Under the pieces are notes generated by a model that was given only the letters and a program-made list of their open reading frames with translations, had not been told where the DNA came from and ran no database searches. 64,000 nucleotides of DNA from Oscillospiraceae bacterium (lineage in GTDB: Bacteria; Bacillota; Clostridia; Oscillospirales; Acutalibacteraceae), in contig SVOR01000001.1 in NCBI GenBank assembly GCA_015066295.1, forward strand, positions 62,001 to 126,000. Reading direction: 5' to 3'. Shown here piece after piece: positions 10,514-19,861 of this stretch. The translations under genes and the position numbers were made by a program. Numbering within the stretch: the first letter of the stretch is position 1; each line of letters starts with the position of its first letter.

Positions 10514-10527
10514 AAGCCTTAAGTTTT

Positions 10528-10953
10528 TTAGATTTTTTCGGCAATTTCCCAAATGTGAGCGGGAAGTTCTGCCTCATCGCACGAAACTGTAAAGATGAAG
10601 TTTACATGGCTTTCCTCAGAGAGAGCCGAAACTCTGTCAAGGAAGTCTGCGAGTTCCTCATAATCTCTTGTACCAATTCTGAGAGTAGCATCACCGAATA
10701 TATCGGTTACATCGTGGTTGCCTGCGTTGATGCCGCTAAGCATACCGTAATATTCGCCGTAGCCGCTTACACCGTACGCTTCAATATCAATAAGGCGTGC
10801 CTTATGACTGATGCTGAAGGTAAGAGTGTCGCCCTTTTCGATGCAAACAACGTTGCCCTTGCTGGTTAGCGTTGTTTCGTTTACCAGGTCAATAAGCTTC
10901 TTTGTTTTGCCCGAACCTTTTTTGCCTACGATAAGTTTAATCATATTTGCCAA
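10528..10953 (-). CDS. Small P-loop (Walker A) protein of unknown function
   Basis: MIKLIVGKKGSGKTKKLIDLVNET; no other domain recognised. Confidence 0.6.
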   Translation of the reverse strand: MANMIKLIVGKKGSGKTKKLIDLVNETTLTSKGNVVCIEKGDTLTFSISHKARLIDIEAYGVSGYGEYYGMLSGINAGNHDVTDIFGDATLRIGTRDYEELADFLDRVSALSEESHVNFIFTVSCDEAELPAHIWEIAEKI

Positions 10954-10991
10954 CTCCTTTTATTTACACCGCATAAGCGGTAATTTTTTTA

Positions 10992-12332
10992 TTATCTGCC
11001 GAGTCTTGCCTCGAGCTCTGCCTTTTGCGCCTCAAAACCTGGCTTGCCAAGTAGAGCAAACATATTCTTCTTGTAGCTTTCAACACCGGGTTGGTCGAAG
11101 GGATTAACACCCAGCATATATCCCGAAATTGCACAAGCCTTTTCGAAGAAGTAAATAAGTCTGCCGAGGTTTTCCTCGTCTGCCTTGTCAACCTCAATTA
11201 CGAAGTTGGGCACACCGCCGTCGGTATGGGCAAGAACTGTACCCTCGAATGCCTTTGAATTAACAAATGCCATCGGCTTGCCTTCCAAGAAGTTAAGTCC
11301 GTCGCCGTCGTTATCTTCCTTTTCGATAATAACGTCACTGCCGCAGTCGCCTATTGTAACAACCGTTTCAAAGAGTATACGTGCGCCGTCCTGTACGTAC
11401 TGACCCATAGAGTGAAGGTCGGTAGAGAAAACAACAGATGCGGGGAAAAGGCCCTTGTTATCCTTGCCTTCGCTCTCGCCATAAAGCTGCTTCCACCACT
11501 CTGCCATTAAGGTAAAGCGGGGCTCGTAGCTAACGAGCAATTCAATAGCCTTGCCCTTGCGGTACATAGCATTTCTGAGAGCTGCATACTTATAGCAATC
11601 GTTATTCTCGATATCGGCTACCGAGTAATCCTTAGCTGCAGCTGCTGCACCTGCCATTAGTTTATCAATATCGGCACCTGCTGCTGCAATGGGTAAAAGA
11701 CCAACTGCGGTGAGAACCGAGAAACGACCGCCAACGTCATCCGGCACTACAAAGCACTCGTAACCCTTAGCATCAGCTAATTGCTTTAAGGTGCCGCGAG
11801 CCTTATCGGTTGTACAGTAGATACGCTTTGCTGCCTCTTCCTCGCCATAACGCTCTTCAAGTAATTTTCTGAAAACGCGGAAGGCGATTGCCGGCTCGGT
11901 TGTTGTGCCTGACTTTGAAATTATATTTACCGAAACACGCTTGTTTTCGCAAATTTTAAGTAAATCGGATAAAGCCGAACCGCTTATGCTGTTACCTGCA
12001 AAGTAGATATCGGGTGTACCGTCGTTTAAATCGTTATAATAATTACCCTTTAAAAACTCAATTGCGGCACGTGCGCCAAGGTATGAGCCGCCGATACCGA
12101 TAACAACCAAAACGTCGGTATCGCTCTTTATCTTTTCAGCCGCCTTTTTAATGCGGGCGAATTCCTCTTTATCATAATCGGTAGGTAGAGTAACCCAACC
12201 TAAAAAGTCGTTGCCGAGACCTGTTTTAGCGTCGACCAAATCGCTTGCCAACTTAACCTGTCCCTCAAGACCGATAATATCGTTTTCACGCAAAAAATCT
12301 TTTGCATAGCTTGAATTAAACTTTAAAGCCAC
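10992..12332 (-). CDS. pgi: Glucose-6-phosphate isomerase
   Basis: [39 protein letters not shown] start at 12332 preceded by GGAGGA, preferred over ORF-track start 12368. Confidence 0.95.
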   Translation of the reverse strand: MALKFNSSYAKDFLRENDIIGLEGQVKLASDLVDAKTGLGNDFLGWVTLPTDYDKEEFARIKKAAEKIKSDTDVLVVIGIGGSYLGARAAIEFLKGNYYNDLNDGTPDIYFAGNSISGSALSDLLKICENKRVSVNIISKSGTTTEPAIAFRVFRKLLEERYGEEEAAKRIYCTTDKARGTLKQLADAKGYECFVVPDDVGGRFSVLTAVGLLPIAAAGADIDKLMAGAAAAAKDYSVADIENNDCYKYAALRNAMYRKGKAIELLVSYEPRFTLMAEWWKQLYGESEGKDNKGLFPASVVFSTDLHSMGQYVQDGARILFETVVTIGDCGSDVIIEKEDNDGDGLNFLEGKPMAFVNSKAFEGTVLAHTDGGVPNFVIEVDKADEENLGRLIYFFEKACAISGYMLGVNPFDQPGVESYKKNMFALLGKPGFEAQKAELEARLGR

Positions 12333-12457
12333 TTTAACATTCCTCCAATTTGCTGAAGTTAAAAACAACTGTGTTCTTAACTTATATATATTTTACTACA
12401 AAATGAAACAAGTTGCAATAGAAATTATGTGTTTTTGGTAAGTTTTTTTGGCATTTT

Positions 12458-13627
12458 TTACAAATAAAAGAGTGCTTTCAGCAACCAGACGAAGGTATGG
12501 GTGATATTAAGCCTGTCGCACCCCTCCTCTGCCTTAATATTTATAACTCCTATCTGCTCGCCGTCGACGCTTAGTGTTACCTTGCCGACTGTGTCGCCCT
12601 TTTTAATCGGTGCTGTGATAGAGTCGGGCAGAGATATTTGTTGCTTCATCTCCCCCTTTGCCGTTTTGGGCAGTAAAATATTAAAACTGCCCTCGGCACT
12701 TATGGGAATTTGGGGTGCAACGCCCTTGCCTACCTTAATATGAGTTTTGTTGCCTAAATCTGCATTAAGCTTTGTAAAGCCAAAATTGGCGAAGCCGAAA
12801 TTAAGGAGCTTTTTGGCGCCTTCAAAGCGGTCGTTACTCGTCTGTCCGTCCATAACAACGGCAACTAACTCCATGCCGTCACGCTTGGCAGTAGCCGAGA
12901 GACAGTAGCCCGCCGTCGAGGTAGTACCCGTTTTTAGTCCCGTACAGCCTTCATAAAAGCGCACCAATTTATTTGTATTGGTAAGCTCGCTTTCACCGTT
13001 TCTAAGCGAGTCCATCCACACGGTTGAGTATTTTTTAATTAGCTCGTGTCGAATGAGCGCCGCCGACATAACCGCAACGTCGTGTGCAGTGGTTAAATGC
13101 CCCTCAGCATCAAGACCTGTACAGTTGATAAAATTGGTGTTGTTCATCCCGAGTTCCTTTGCGCGCTTGTTCATCAGAGCCACAAAGCCCTCCTCACTAC
13201 CTGCGAGCTGCTCGCCGAGTGCCACCGTTGCATCGTTGGCAGAGGCAATTACGGTCGCCTTTAAAAGTTCGTCAACCGACATTTGCTCGCCCGGTTCAAG
13301 CCAGATTTGTGACCCACCCATACTGCAGGCATGCTCGCTCGCGGTAATGATGGTATCGAGCTTTATATCGCCCCTCTCTAATGCCTCCATAACAAGCAAA
13401 AGCGACATAACCTTGGTGATGGACGCAGGCGCCAAACGCTCGTCGGCATTATTTTCAAAGAGTATTTGCCCTGTCTCGACCTCCATCAAAATACACGACT
13501 TTGCCTTTACCTCGGGTGCACCAACAACTGTGTTGCCCTTGTTTTCTGCCGCTTCGGTGCTACCCGCCGCCGAAACGGGTAGCACCAAAAGACATATACA
13601 TAATATAAGACAGATTGCTTTTTTCAT
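12458..13627 (-). CDS. dacF: D-alanyl-D-alanine carboxypeptidase (DacF/PBP5-like)
   Basis: Signal peptide; APASITKVMS (SxxK), SANDA (SxN), LKTGTTSTAGYC (KTG). Confidence 0.93.
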   Translation of the reverse strand: MKKAICLILCICLLVLPVSAAGSTEAAENKGNTVVGAPEVKAKSCILMEVETGQILFENNADERLAPASITKVMSLLLVMEALERGDIKLDTIITASEHACSMGGSQIWLEPGEQMSVDELLKATVIASANDATVALGEQLAGSEEGFVALMNKRAKELGMNNTNFINCTGLDAEGHLTTAHDVAVMSAALIRHELIKKYSTVWMDSLRNGESELTNTNKLVRFYEGCTGLKTGTTSTAGYCLSATAKRDGMELVAVVMDGQTSNDRFEGAKKLLNFGFANFGFTKLNADLGNKTHIKVGKGVAPQIPISAEGSFNILLPKTAKGEMKQQISLPDSITAPIKKGDTVGKVTLSVDGEQIGVINIKAEEGCDRLNITHTFVWLLKALFYL

Positions 13628-13631
13628 ATAA

Positions 13632-13667
13632 AAACACCTCACATACTTTAATGTATGTGAGGTGTTT
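13632..13667 (-). terminator. 15-bp perfect hairpin between the LUD gene and dacF; minus-strand terminator containing the dacF SD
   Basis: AAACACCTCACATAC-tttaat-GTATGTGAGGTGTTT; minus strand runs into TTTTTAT and the dacF ATG. Confidence 0.8.
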
Positions 13668-13672
13668 GTCCT

Positions 13673-14317
13673 TTAATAACCAAGTTTTTCGTCTACAATA
13701 ATTACTTTGATGCGGTCCTTTACGCGTTGTCTGCCACTCACTACGTAGCTCGCACATATACGCGCGCTGCTTTGGCAGCCATCGGCTATATCGCCGTCAA
13801 GCGCAATACATTTGCCCGTTTTGGCGCAGGGTGTGTTGCAACCGAGCCTTTTGGCGTTAAGCGGTGCGGCAATCTCCTTAACCCTTTTAAAGCCCGCCTT
13901 AACATCGGGAACTATTTTGTTGACACCCACCACGCAAATTACACTTTTAGGTCCGTAAACTATTGCGGCAACTCTGTTTGACCTGCCGTCAACGTTTACA
14001 AGCTCGCCATTTTCGGTTACCGCATTTGCCGAGCAAAGATAGGCGTCGGCCATAAAGGTTTTGGCATAAATTTCGTCTATCTGCTCTGCCGTTAGTCCCG
14101 CTACCGAGCGGTCAAGGAAGTTATAATCGCCGCTTCGCATTAGTTTATCAATTCCCGTGTCGGCAAGTGTAACCGAGCCGCCACAGGAAATAGTATCACC
14201 CTTTTTAAGAAGCTCGGCAACCAATTCCCTTGCCTCATCGCTGCTTTTTACAAAGTAGCCCTTCATATTGTTTTTTTCAAGATTTTTTATTATCTTTTCT
14301 ATATCCATCTTATTCAC
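13673..14317 (-). CDS. LUD-domain (LutC/YkgG-like) protein
   Basis: KGDTISCGGSVTLADTGI; CVVGVNKIVPDVKAGFKRVKEIAAPLNAKRLGCNTPCAKTGKC. Confidence 0.83.
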   Translation of the reverse strand: MNKMDIEKIIKNLEKNNMKGYFVKSSDEARELVAELLKKGDTISCGGSVTLADTGIDKLMRSGDYNFLDRSVAGLTAEQIDEIYAKTFMADAYLCSANAVTENGELVNVDGRSNRVAAIVYGPKSVICVVGVNKIVPDVKAGFKRVKEIAAPLNAKRLGCNTPCAKTGKCIALDGDIADGCQSSARICASYVVSGRQRVKDRIKVIIVDEKLGY

Positions 14318-15347
14318 CCTTTAAAATTATTCCGCCGCCAAGCACTACGTTACCATTATAAAATACTGCCGACTGACCGGGGGACGGGGCGCGTTGAGCG
14401 TTTTTAAATTCAATAACCGCCTCATTTTCACCCGTCTTATATACAACACATTCGTCATCCTTTGCCGAATATCTGCATTTTGCGGTGCACTTTAACGGTT
14501 TATCTAAACTGTCGACCGCCATTAAATTTATATCCTTAATATAAACCATGGTTTTGAAAAGCAGAGCCTCGTCACCGAGCACAACCTTATTGGTTGCGGC
14601 ATCCTTACTTATTACGAACTGCGGCTTGCCGAGTGCAATGCCGAGTCCCTTTCTCTGCCCAACGGTATAGCACTGATGACCGCTGTGTGTACCAAGTGTT
14701 TTGCCTGCGTTATCAACGTATTCGCCCTGCGTAAACGGTTTATTATTAAATTCTTGTAAAAAAGCGGCATAGTCATTATCGGGCACAAAGCAGATATCCT
14801 GACTCTCTTTAGCATTAGCCGACACAAAGCCGTATCGCTCGGCAATACCGCGAACCTCATCCTTTGTGTAATTGCTGAGCGGCATAAGTATATGGGATAA
14901 CTGCTTTTGTGACAGCTGCCACAAAACGTAGGTTTGGTCTTTTTTACGATCATGCGGTCGACACACCGCATAACGTCCGTTTATCTTAGCAATGCTCGAA
15001 TAGTGTCCCGTTGCAATGTAATCACAACCGAGTGAAAGAGCGTGCTCTAACAGTCTGCCGAATTTTAGGTGCTTATTGCACTCAATACAAGGGTTGGGGG
15101 TAAAACCATAATCGTATGACTCGGCAAAATGCTTAATTACCTTTTCGGCAAATAGTTCACGTTCATCAAAAACGTAATGTTTAATGCCAAGCTTATCGCA
15201 AACGCTTTTTGCCTTTACTGCGTCAGCCTCGCCGCATTTGTGCAATATAAGTGTGCCGCCGCAGACGTCGTAGCCTTGCTCTAACAGTAGCGCCGCCGCC
15301 ACAGACGAATCTACACCGCCGCTCAAGGCAACCATAACCTTTGCCAA
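14310..15347 (-). CDS. mnmA: tRNA-specific 2-thiouridylase MnmA
   Basis: MVALSGGVDSSVAAALLLEQGYDV; TPNPCIECNKHLKFG; HRPHDRKKDQTYVLW-type region; GHQCYTVGQRKGLGIA. Confidence 0.96.
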   Translation of the reverse strand: MAKVMVALSGGVDSSVAAALLLEQGYDVCGGTLILHKCGEADAVKAKSVCDKLGIKHYVFDERELFAEKVIKHFAESYDYGFTPNPCIECNKHLKFGRLLEHALSLGCDYIATGHYSSIAKINGRYAVCRPHDRKKDQTYVLWQLSQKQLSHILMPLSNYTKDEVRGIAERYGFVSANAKESQDICFVPDNDYAAFLQEFNNKPFTQGEYVDNAGKTLGTHSGHQCYTVGQRKGLGIALGKPQFVISKDAATNKVVLGDEALLFKTMVYIKDINLMAVDSLDKPLKCTAKCRYSAKDDECVVYKTGENEAVIEFKNAQRAPSPGQSAVFYNGNVVLGGGIILKGE

Positions 15348-15458
15348 TGCTATTCCCCCTTTACTTTTACCATTATACTATTTTTTAATAAAAATAACAA
15401 GATATTGCCTTCTTGTTTTTTATGGTTTATAATGTAAAAAAAGTCAATGAGGTTTTAT

Positions 15459-16100
15459 ATGTACGATTATATATTTTTCGATTTGGACGGCACCCTGACC
15501 GACCCCGTTATTGGTATAACAAATTCGGTTATGTATGCCCTTAAAAAATTTAATATTGAGGTTAACGACCGACGTGAGCTTTATAAGTTTATTGGTCCGC
15601 CCCTTAAAGACGGTTTTATGAATTACTACGGCTTTAGCGAGAGGGATGCTCTCGCGGCCGTGGAATACTACCGCGAAAATTTTAGGGTCAAGGGCCTTTT
15701 TGAAAACGAGGTCTACGATGGCACCGTAGCCTTGCTTGAAAAAATAAAGCAGTCGGGCAAAAAGATAATTCTTGCAACCTCCAAGCCCGAGGAATTTGCA
15801 CTAATTATTTTAAAGCACTTCGATTTATTTAAATACTTTGATTTGGTTTGCGGCGCTACCTTTGACGAAAAGCGCTCGGAAAAGCCGCAGGTTATGGAAT
15901 ATGCCATAAATAAACTTAGGATTCGTGATATGTCGCGCTGTGTAATGATTGGCGACCGAAAATATGATATTGAGGGCGCCAAATGCTTTAAAATGGACTC
16001 AATAGGTGTCACCTACGGCTACGGTAGCCGCGAGGAACTCGAAAACGCGGGCGCAACACACATTGTAGATAATATAAACGAAATCTTTGATTTAATATAA
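15459..16100 (+). CDS. HAD-family hydrolase, phosphoglycolate phosphatase-like
   Basis: MYDYIFFDLDGTLTDP; ATSKP; MIGDRKYDIEGAK. Confidence 0.9.
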   Translation: MYDYIFFDLDGTLTDPVIGITNSVMYALKKFNIEVNDRRELYKFIGPPLKDGFMNYYGFSERDALAAVEYYRENFRVKGLFENEVYDGTVALLEKIKQSGKKIILATSKPEEFALIILKHFDLFKYFDLVCGATFDEKRSEKPQVMEYAINKLRIRDMSRCVMIGDRKYDIEGAKCFKMDSIGVTYGYGSREELENAGATHIVDNINEIFDLI

Positions 16101-16103
16101 AAA

Positions 16104-16131
16104 AAGCTCCGAATTTTTACATTCGGAGCTT
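16104..16131. terminator. Bidirectional terminator
   Basis: AAGCTCCGAAT-TTTTAC-ATTCGGAGCTT. Confidence 0.85.
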
Positions 16132-16150
16132 AATTTATTTGTGTTTAAAA

Positions 16151-17542
16151 TTATTCTTCTTCTTTTTTCTTTTTGCCTGAAAGCATAACGTTTGTAAGGA
16201 TACCAAGAATTAAAGCACAAGCGATATTTGTAATATATACTTCACTAATAGCAAGAGCCATACCGCCTATACCGGTAATAAGAATAACCGAAGCAGTGAA
16301 AACATTTCTGTTATCTTCAAAGTTAACCTTCTGAATCATTTTAAGACCTGAAACAGCGATAAAACCGTAAAGTGTGATACATACGCCACCCATTACACAT
16401 CCGGGAATAGAATCAAGAAACGCAACGAAAGGTGAAACAAATGAAACAACTATTGCAAGGATTGCAGTTGTTACGATGGTAACGATTGAAGCGTTTTTGG
16501 TGATAGCTACGCAACCTACAGATTCGCCATAGGTAGTATTGGGACAACCACCAAAGAAAGCGCCAAGCATTGAACCTACACCATCACCAAGAAGTGTTCT
16601 GTGGAGGCCGGGATCCTTAGTAAGATCCGATTCAATAATAGATGAAAGGTTCTTGTGGTCAGCAAGATGTTCAGCGAATACAACAAAAGCAACCGGAACG
16701 TATGCGATAGCTACAGAAGCTACGTATGACCATTTAAAACCACCAAGACCCTTAGCAGCTTCTAAGAAAGAGAACTTAGGAACCGAAACGAAGGTAGAAA
16801 CGCTAACAACACCATTTTTAGCAAGATCATAAAAAGGTTTAAAATCGATAATTACCATATCAGGATTATTGGTCTTAATGCCGATAAGGGTAAAGATAAG
16901 AGCTACTGCATAACCTGCGAGTATACCGATGATAAAGGGAATGAGATTTACCATTTTCTTACCGTATACAGAGCAAATAACAACTACTATAAGTGTAACT
17001 AAAGCACAAATTAAAGAAAACCAAATATTAGGTTTCATAACAAAGTAACTTGATACACCAAAAGTTACCTTTTCGCCGTATGAGAACACGTCGTTAATAG
17101 CAGCGCCTGCGAGTGATAGACCGATAAGAGCAACTGTCGGTCCGATAACTGCGGCGGGCATAATCTTGTCAATCCAATTAACGCCAACAAATTTAACGAT
17201 GATAGCGATAACCACATAAACAAGGCCTGCGCAAACAGCACCAATAATAAGACCTAAATAGCCTAAGTAACCTACTGCATTCGCACCTGCGAAAGCTGCC
17301 AACATCGGTCCGATGAAAGCGAAGGATGAACCAAGGAAAACAGGGCTCTTAAACTTTGTGAACAGTTGATACGTAAGTGTACCTACGCCTGCACCGAAGA
17401 GAGCCGCTGAAGCGGTCATGTCGTTACCAACAATTGCAGGAACTGCTATTGTTGCAGCCATAATTGCAAGTAACTGTTGAATTGCGAAGATGATGGTTTG
17501 CGAGAATTTTGGCTTATCTTTTACGCCATAAATCATTTGCAT
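16151..17542 (-). CDS. uraA: NCS2 family nucleobase permease, likely uracil permease
   Basis: Multi-TM; VGVNWIDKIMPAAVIGPTVALIGLSLAG; GGCPNTTYGESVGCVAITKNAS; next to pyrR. Confidence 0.9.
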   Translation of the reverse strand: MQMIYGVKDKPKFSQTIIFAIQQLLAIMAATIAVPAIVGNDMTASAALFGAGVGTLTYQLFTKFKSPVFLGSSFAFIGPMLAAFAGANAVGYLGYLGLIIGAVCAGLVYVVIAIIVKFVGVNWIDKIMPAAVIGPTVALIGLSLAGAAINDVFSYGEKVTFGVSSYFVMKPNIWFSLICALVTLIVVVICSVYGKKMVNLIPFIIGILAGYAVALIFTLIGIKTNNPDMVIIDFKPFYDLAKNGVVSVSTFVSVPKFSFLEAAKGLGGFKWSYVASVAIAYVPVAFVVFAEHLADHKNLSSIIESDLTKDPGLHRTLLGDGVGSMLGAFFGGCPNTTYGESVGCVAITKNASIVTIVTTAILAIVVSFVSPFVAFLDSIPGCVMGGVCITLYGFIAVSGLKMIQKVNFEDNRNVFTASVILITGIGGMALAISEVYITNIACALILGILTNVMLSGKKKKEEE

Positions 17543-17618
17543 TTTTCTTTCCCCCATATTCTTTTGCTTTTTGCAAAAAATTTATTATATATTAAAACGA
17601 GGCTGCCCCCGAATTAAC

Positions 17619-18155
17619 CTACTTTTCGCTAAGGCTTACCGATAACTCATCGTCAATGGGCGGGAGTTTAACCGATATATACTCATTTTTTGAAGTTGGC
17701 ACGTTTTTGCCGACGTAGTCGCCGCGTATAGGCAGCTCTCGGTGTCCTCGGTCTATAAGTACTGCAAGCTGTACCGACTTGGGTCTGCCCTGTTTAATAA
17801 GGGCCTCCATAGCGGCTCTGACCGTTCTGCCCGTAAAGAGTACGTCGTCAACCAAGATAACGTTTTTACCCTCAACCAAAAAATCAATTTCGCTACCCGA
17901 AAATACCGCTTCTTCCGATATTTCGGTGAGGTCATCCCTATACAACGTAATATCAACGCTGCCAACAGGTATTTTCTTGCCCTCTATATCATATATATTA
18001 TTAGCGATGCTCTCTGCCAGCGGCACGCCACGGCGCTTGACACCTATAATACATATATTGTCGCAGCCGCCGTTTCGCTCTAAAATCTCGTGCGAAATAC
18101 GTTTAAGCACTCGCGAGACTGCGGCAGCATCCATAAGTAGAGCTTTTTGCTTCAT
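17619..18155 (-). CDS. pyrR: Bifunctional PyrR (pyr operon regulator/uracil phosphoribosyltransferase)
   Basis: MKQKALLMDAAAVSRVLKRISHEI; VILVDDVLFTGRTVRAAMEAL (PRPP loop); IDRGHRELPIRGDYVGKNVPTS. Confidence 0.95.
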   Translation of the reverse strand: MKQKALLMDAAAVSRVLKRISHEILERNGGCDNICIIGVKRRGVPLAESIANNIYDIEGKKIPVGSVDITLYRDDLTEISEEAVFSGSEIDFLVEGKNVILVDDVLFTGRTVRAAMEALIKQGRPKSVQLAVLIDRGHRELPIRGDYVGKNVPTSKNEYISVKLPPIDDELSVSLSEK

Positions 18156-18454
18156 CTTAATACCTCTGCAAAAATAATGCGACACCATAATCGGTTACCA
18201 CAAAGGAGCCTATATACAATATATTGTATATTTTGCCGCATTTCATATATCCCCATTATAATATCACATTATTTATACGTTGTAAACCGATTTTTGAATT
18301 TTTTTGATTAGGTTTCAAATTTGTAACCAATACTTAAAGAGTAAAAAGCGGGTTTATTTTGTGTAAAATACGACCTTTATGCACATAAAATGCCTATTTT
18401 CGGCTTTTTCACAAAAGAAAATTACATTTTTTGCCATTTTTATCGTAATTTAAT

Positions 18455-18471
18455 TGTTACAAACCTGTAAC
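18455..18471 (+). promoter_or_regulatory. Candidate WalR (YycF) box
   Basis: TGTTAC-AAACC-TGTAAC exactly fits TGTWAH-N5-TGTWAH, upstream of a cell-wall 3D/G5 gene promoter. Confidence 0.45.
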
Positions 18472-18530
18472 TTTTACGTTTTTTAGTAATTAGTTGTGCA
18501 AACTGCACAATTTCAGCCTTTTAGAAAAGG

Positions 18531-18559
18531 TTGACATTTGGATATTTGGTATGTATAAT
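18531..18559 (+). promoter_or_regulatory. Consensus sigma-A promoter of the G5/3D protein gene
   Basis: TTGACA (18531-18536)-N17-TATAAT (18554-18559), both hexamers perfect. Confidence 0.88.
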
Positions 18560-18668
18560 GCCAAAGGTCGTGAAAAATTGCTATTATTTCACGCTCTGTC
18601 CCGGAAATAAGTCGCCCTTATTCAAATACTTTTTAATGTGTAAGGGTTACAGAAATAAAGGAGTTTTT

Positions 18669-19721
18669 ATGTTTAGCAAAATTAAGTCTTTTATGACTGA
18701 GCTTATTACGAAACGCAGATTTTGTGTTTCGGTATTGGCTGTGCTTTCGGCCTGCGTCATTACCTTTGTTGGCGTTTCGGTAAACGCCGCCACAGTTTAT
18801 GATGCAAACGGCGAGCATGTCCTTTACAGCCTCGCAACCCGCCCCGTAGATATGAAGCCTATTACCTATAACGTATTTTCATCTACGGCAGACGACGAGG
18901 CAGTTAGTATGAGTCGTAGGGTAAACATTACTGCCGAAAACGATATTCCCGTATACGTTACTATGGGTAACGAAACGGTAACCGTTTTTGCACACACGGG
19001 TCAAACCGTCAGCGATGCTATCGGTCTTTCGGGCTTCCGTATTGACGAGCACGACAGTGTTAACCTTGACCCATTAAGCACAATTGTTGATACCGAATAT
19101 ATTGATATCCTTGATATCGAGTACGTAACCAACACCTTTGAAGAGGAAATCCCCTACGGTATTAAAACTAAATATTCTAAAAATTTGGCATCCACCACCG
19201 TTAAGTCGGGTAAAAATGGTATAAAAGAGGTTACCTGTGTTACCAAGCTTATCAATGGTGTTGAGAGTAAAAGAAGCATCGTTAAGGAAAAGGTTTTGAA
19301 AAAGGCTGTCGATGAGGTTGTTACTGTTGGTATGAAGTATGGTACAACTTATGATGCCCTTGACTGCATTTCAACCTTAAAGCCCAAGACCGATATCAGA
19401 CTTGATAAAAACGGTGTCCCCGTGGAATACAAAAAGCACGTAACCGTTCAGGCTACTGCTTACACCTACACAGGTCACAACTGTGCCTCGGGCGTTAAAC
19501 CGCAACCGGGATACGTAGCGGTAAACACAAATATTTTCCCCTTTGGCACAAAGTTCTTCATTAAATCATCCGACGGTAAATACATTTACGGTTATGCCGT
19601 TGCCGCCGATACCGGTGGATTTTTAAAGACAAGACCTACCAACTTTGATTTATTCTTTGAAACCGAGGCCCAATGCCGTGCCTTTGGACGAAGAAATATT
19701 GAGGTTTACGTTTTATACTAA
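18669..19721 (+). CDS. YabE-like cell-wall protein: DUF348 (ubiquitin-like) + G5 + 3D domain
   Basis: Signal/TM; VYVTMGNETVTVFAHTGQTVSDAIGLSGF; G5-like NGVESKRSIVKEKVLKKAVDEVVTVG; 3D domain VQATAYTYTGHNCASG...AADTGG..KTRPTNFDLFF. Confidence 0.9.
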   Translation: MFSKIKSFMTELITKRRFCVSVLAVLSACVITFVGVSVNAATVYDANGEHVLYSLATRPVDMKPITYNVFSSTADDEAVSMSRRVNITAENDIPVYVTMGNETVTVFAHTGQTVSDAIGLSGFRIDEHDSVNLDPLSTIVDTEYIDILDIEYVTNTFEEEIPYGIKTKYSKNLASTTVKSGKNGIKEVTCVTKLINGVESKRSIVKEKVLKKAVDEVVTVGMKYGTTYDALDCISTLKPKTDIRLDKNGVPVEYKKHVTVQATAYTYTGHNCASGVKPQPGYVAVNTNIFPFGTKFFIKSSDGKYIYGYAVAADTGGFLKTRPTNFDLFFETEAQCRAFGRRNIEVYVLY

Positions 19722-19731
19722 CATGGCATTA

Positions 19732-19761
19732 AAAAGCACACATCGTTCGATGTGTGCTTTT
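19732..19761 (+). terminator. Intrinsic terminator
   Basis: AAAAGCACACATCG-TT-CGATGTGTGCTTTT followed by T-rich tract. Confidence 0.85.
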
Positions 19762-19784
19762 TTTATGTTTTTTCCATTTATTGC

Positions 19785-19813
19785 TTGATTTTATGGGGGT
19801 ATTAAGGTATACT
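19785..19813 (+). promoter_or_regulatory. Sigma-A-like promoter for the GH31 gene
   Basis: TTGATT-N17-TATACT. Confidence 0.55.
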
Positions 19814-19861
19814 ACTATCACACGAGGTAATTATTATAGTAATTATTAAGGAGCTGCTTTT

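Noticed and set aside
12978-13631. 217-aa plus-strand ORF antisense to dacF
   Set aside because: Shadow ORF opposite a clear DacF frame with SxxK/SxN/KTG motifs.
17779-18177. 132-aa plus-strand ORF antisense to pyrR
   Set aside because: Shadow ORF; PyrR frame is unambiguous.
18531-18668. Upstream start of the 396-aa ORF (MTFGYLVC...)
   Set aside because: This start coincides with the -35/-10 promoter hexamers; the RBS-preceded ATG at 18669 begins a normal signal sequence.
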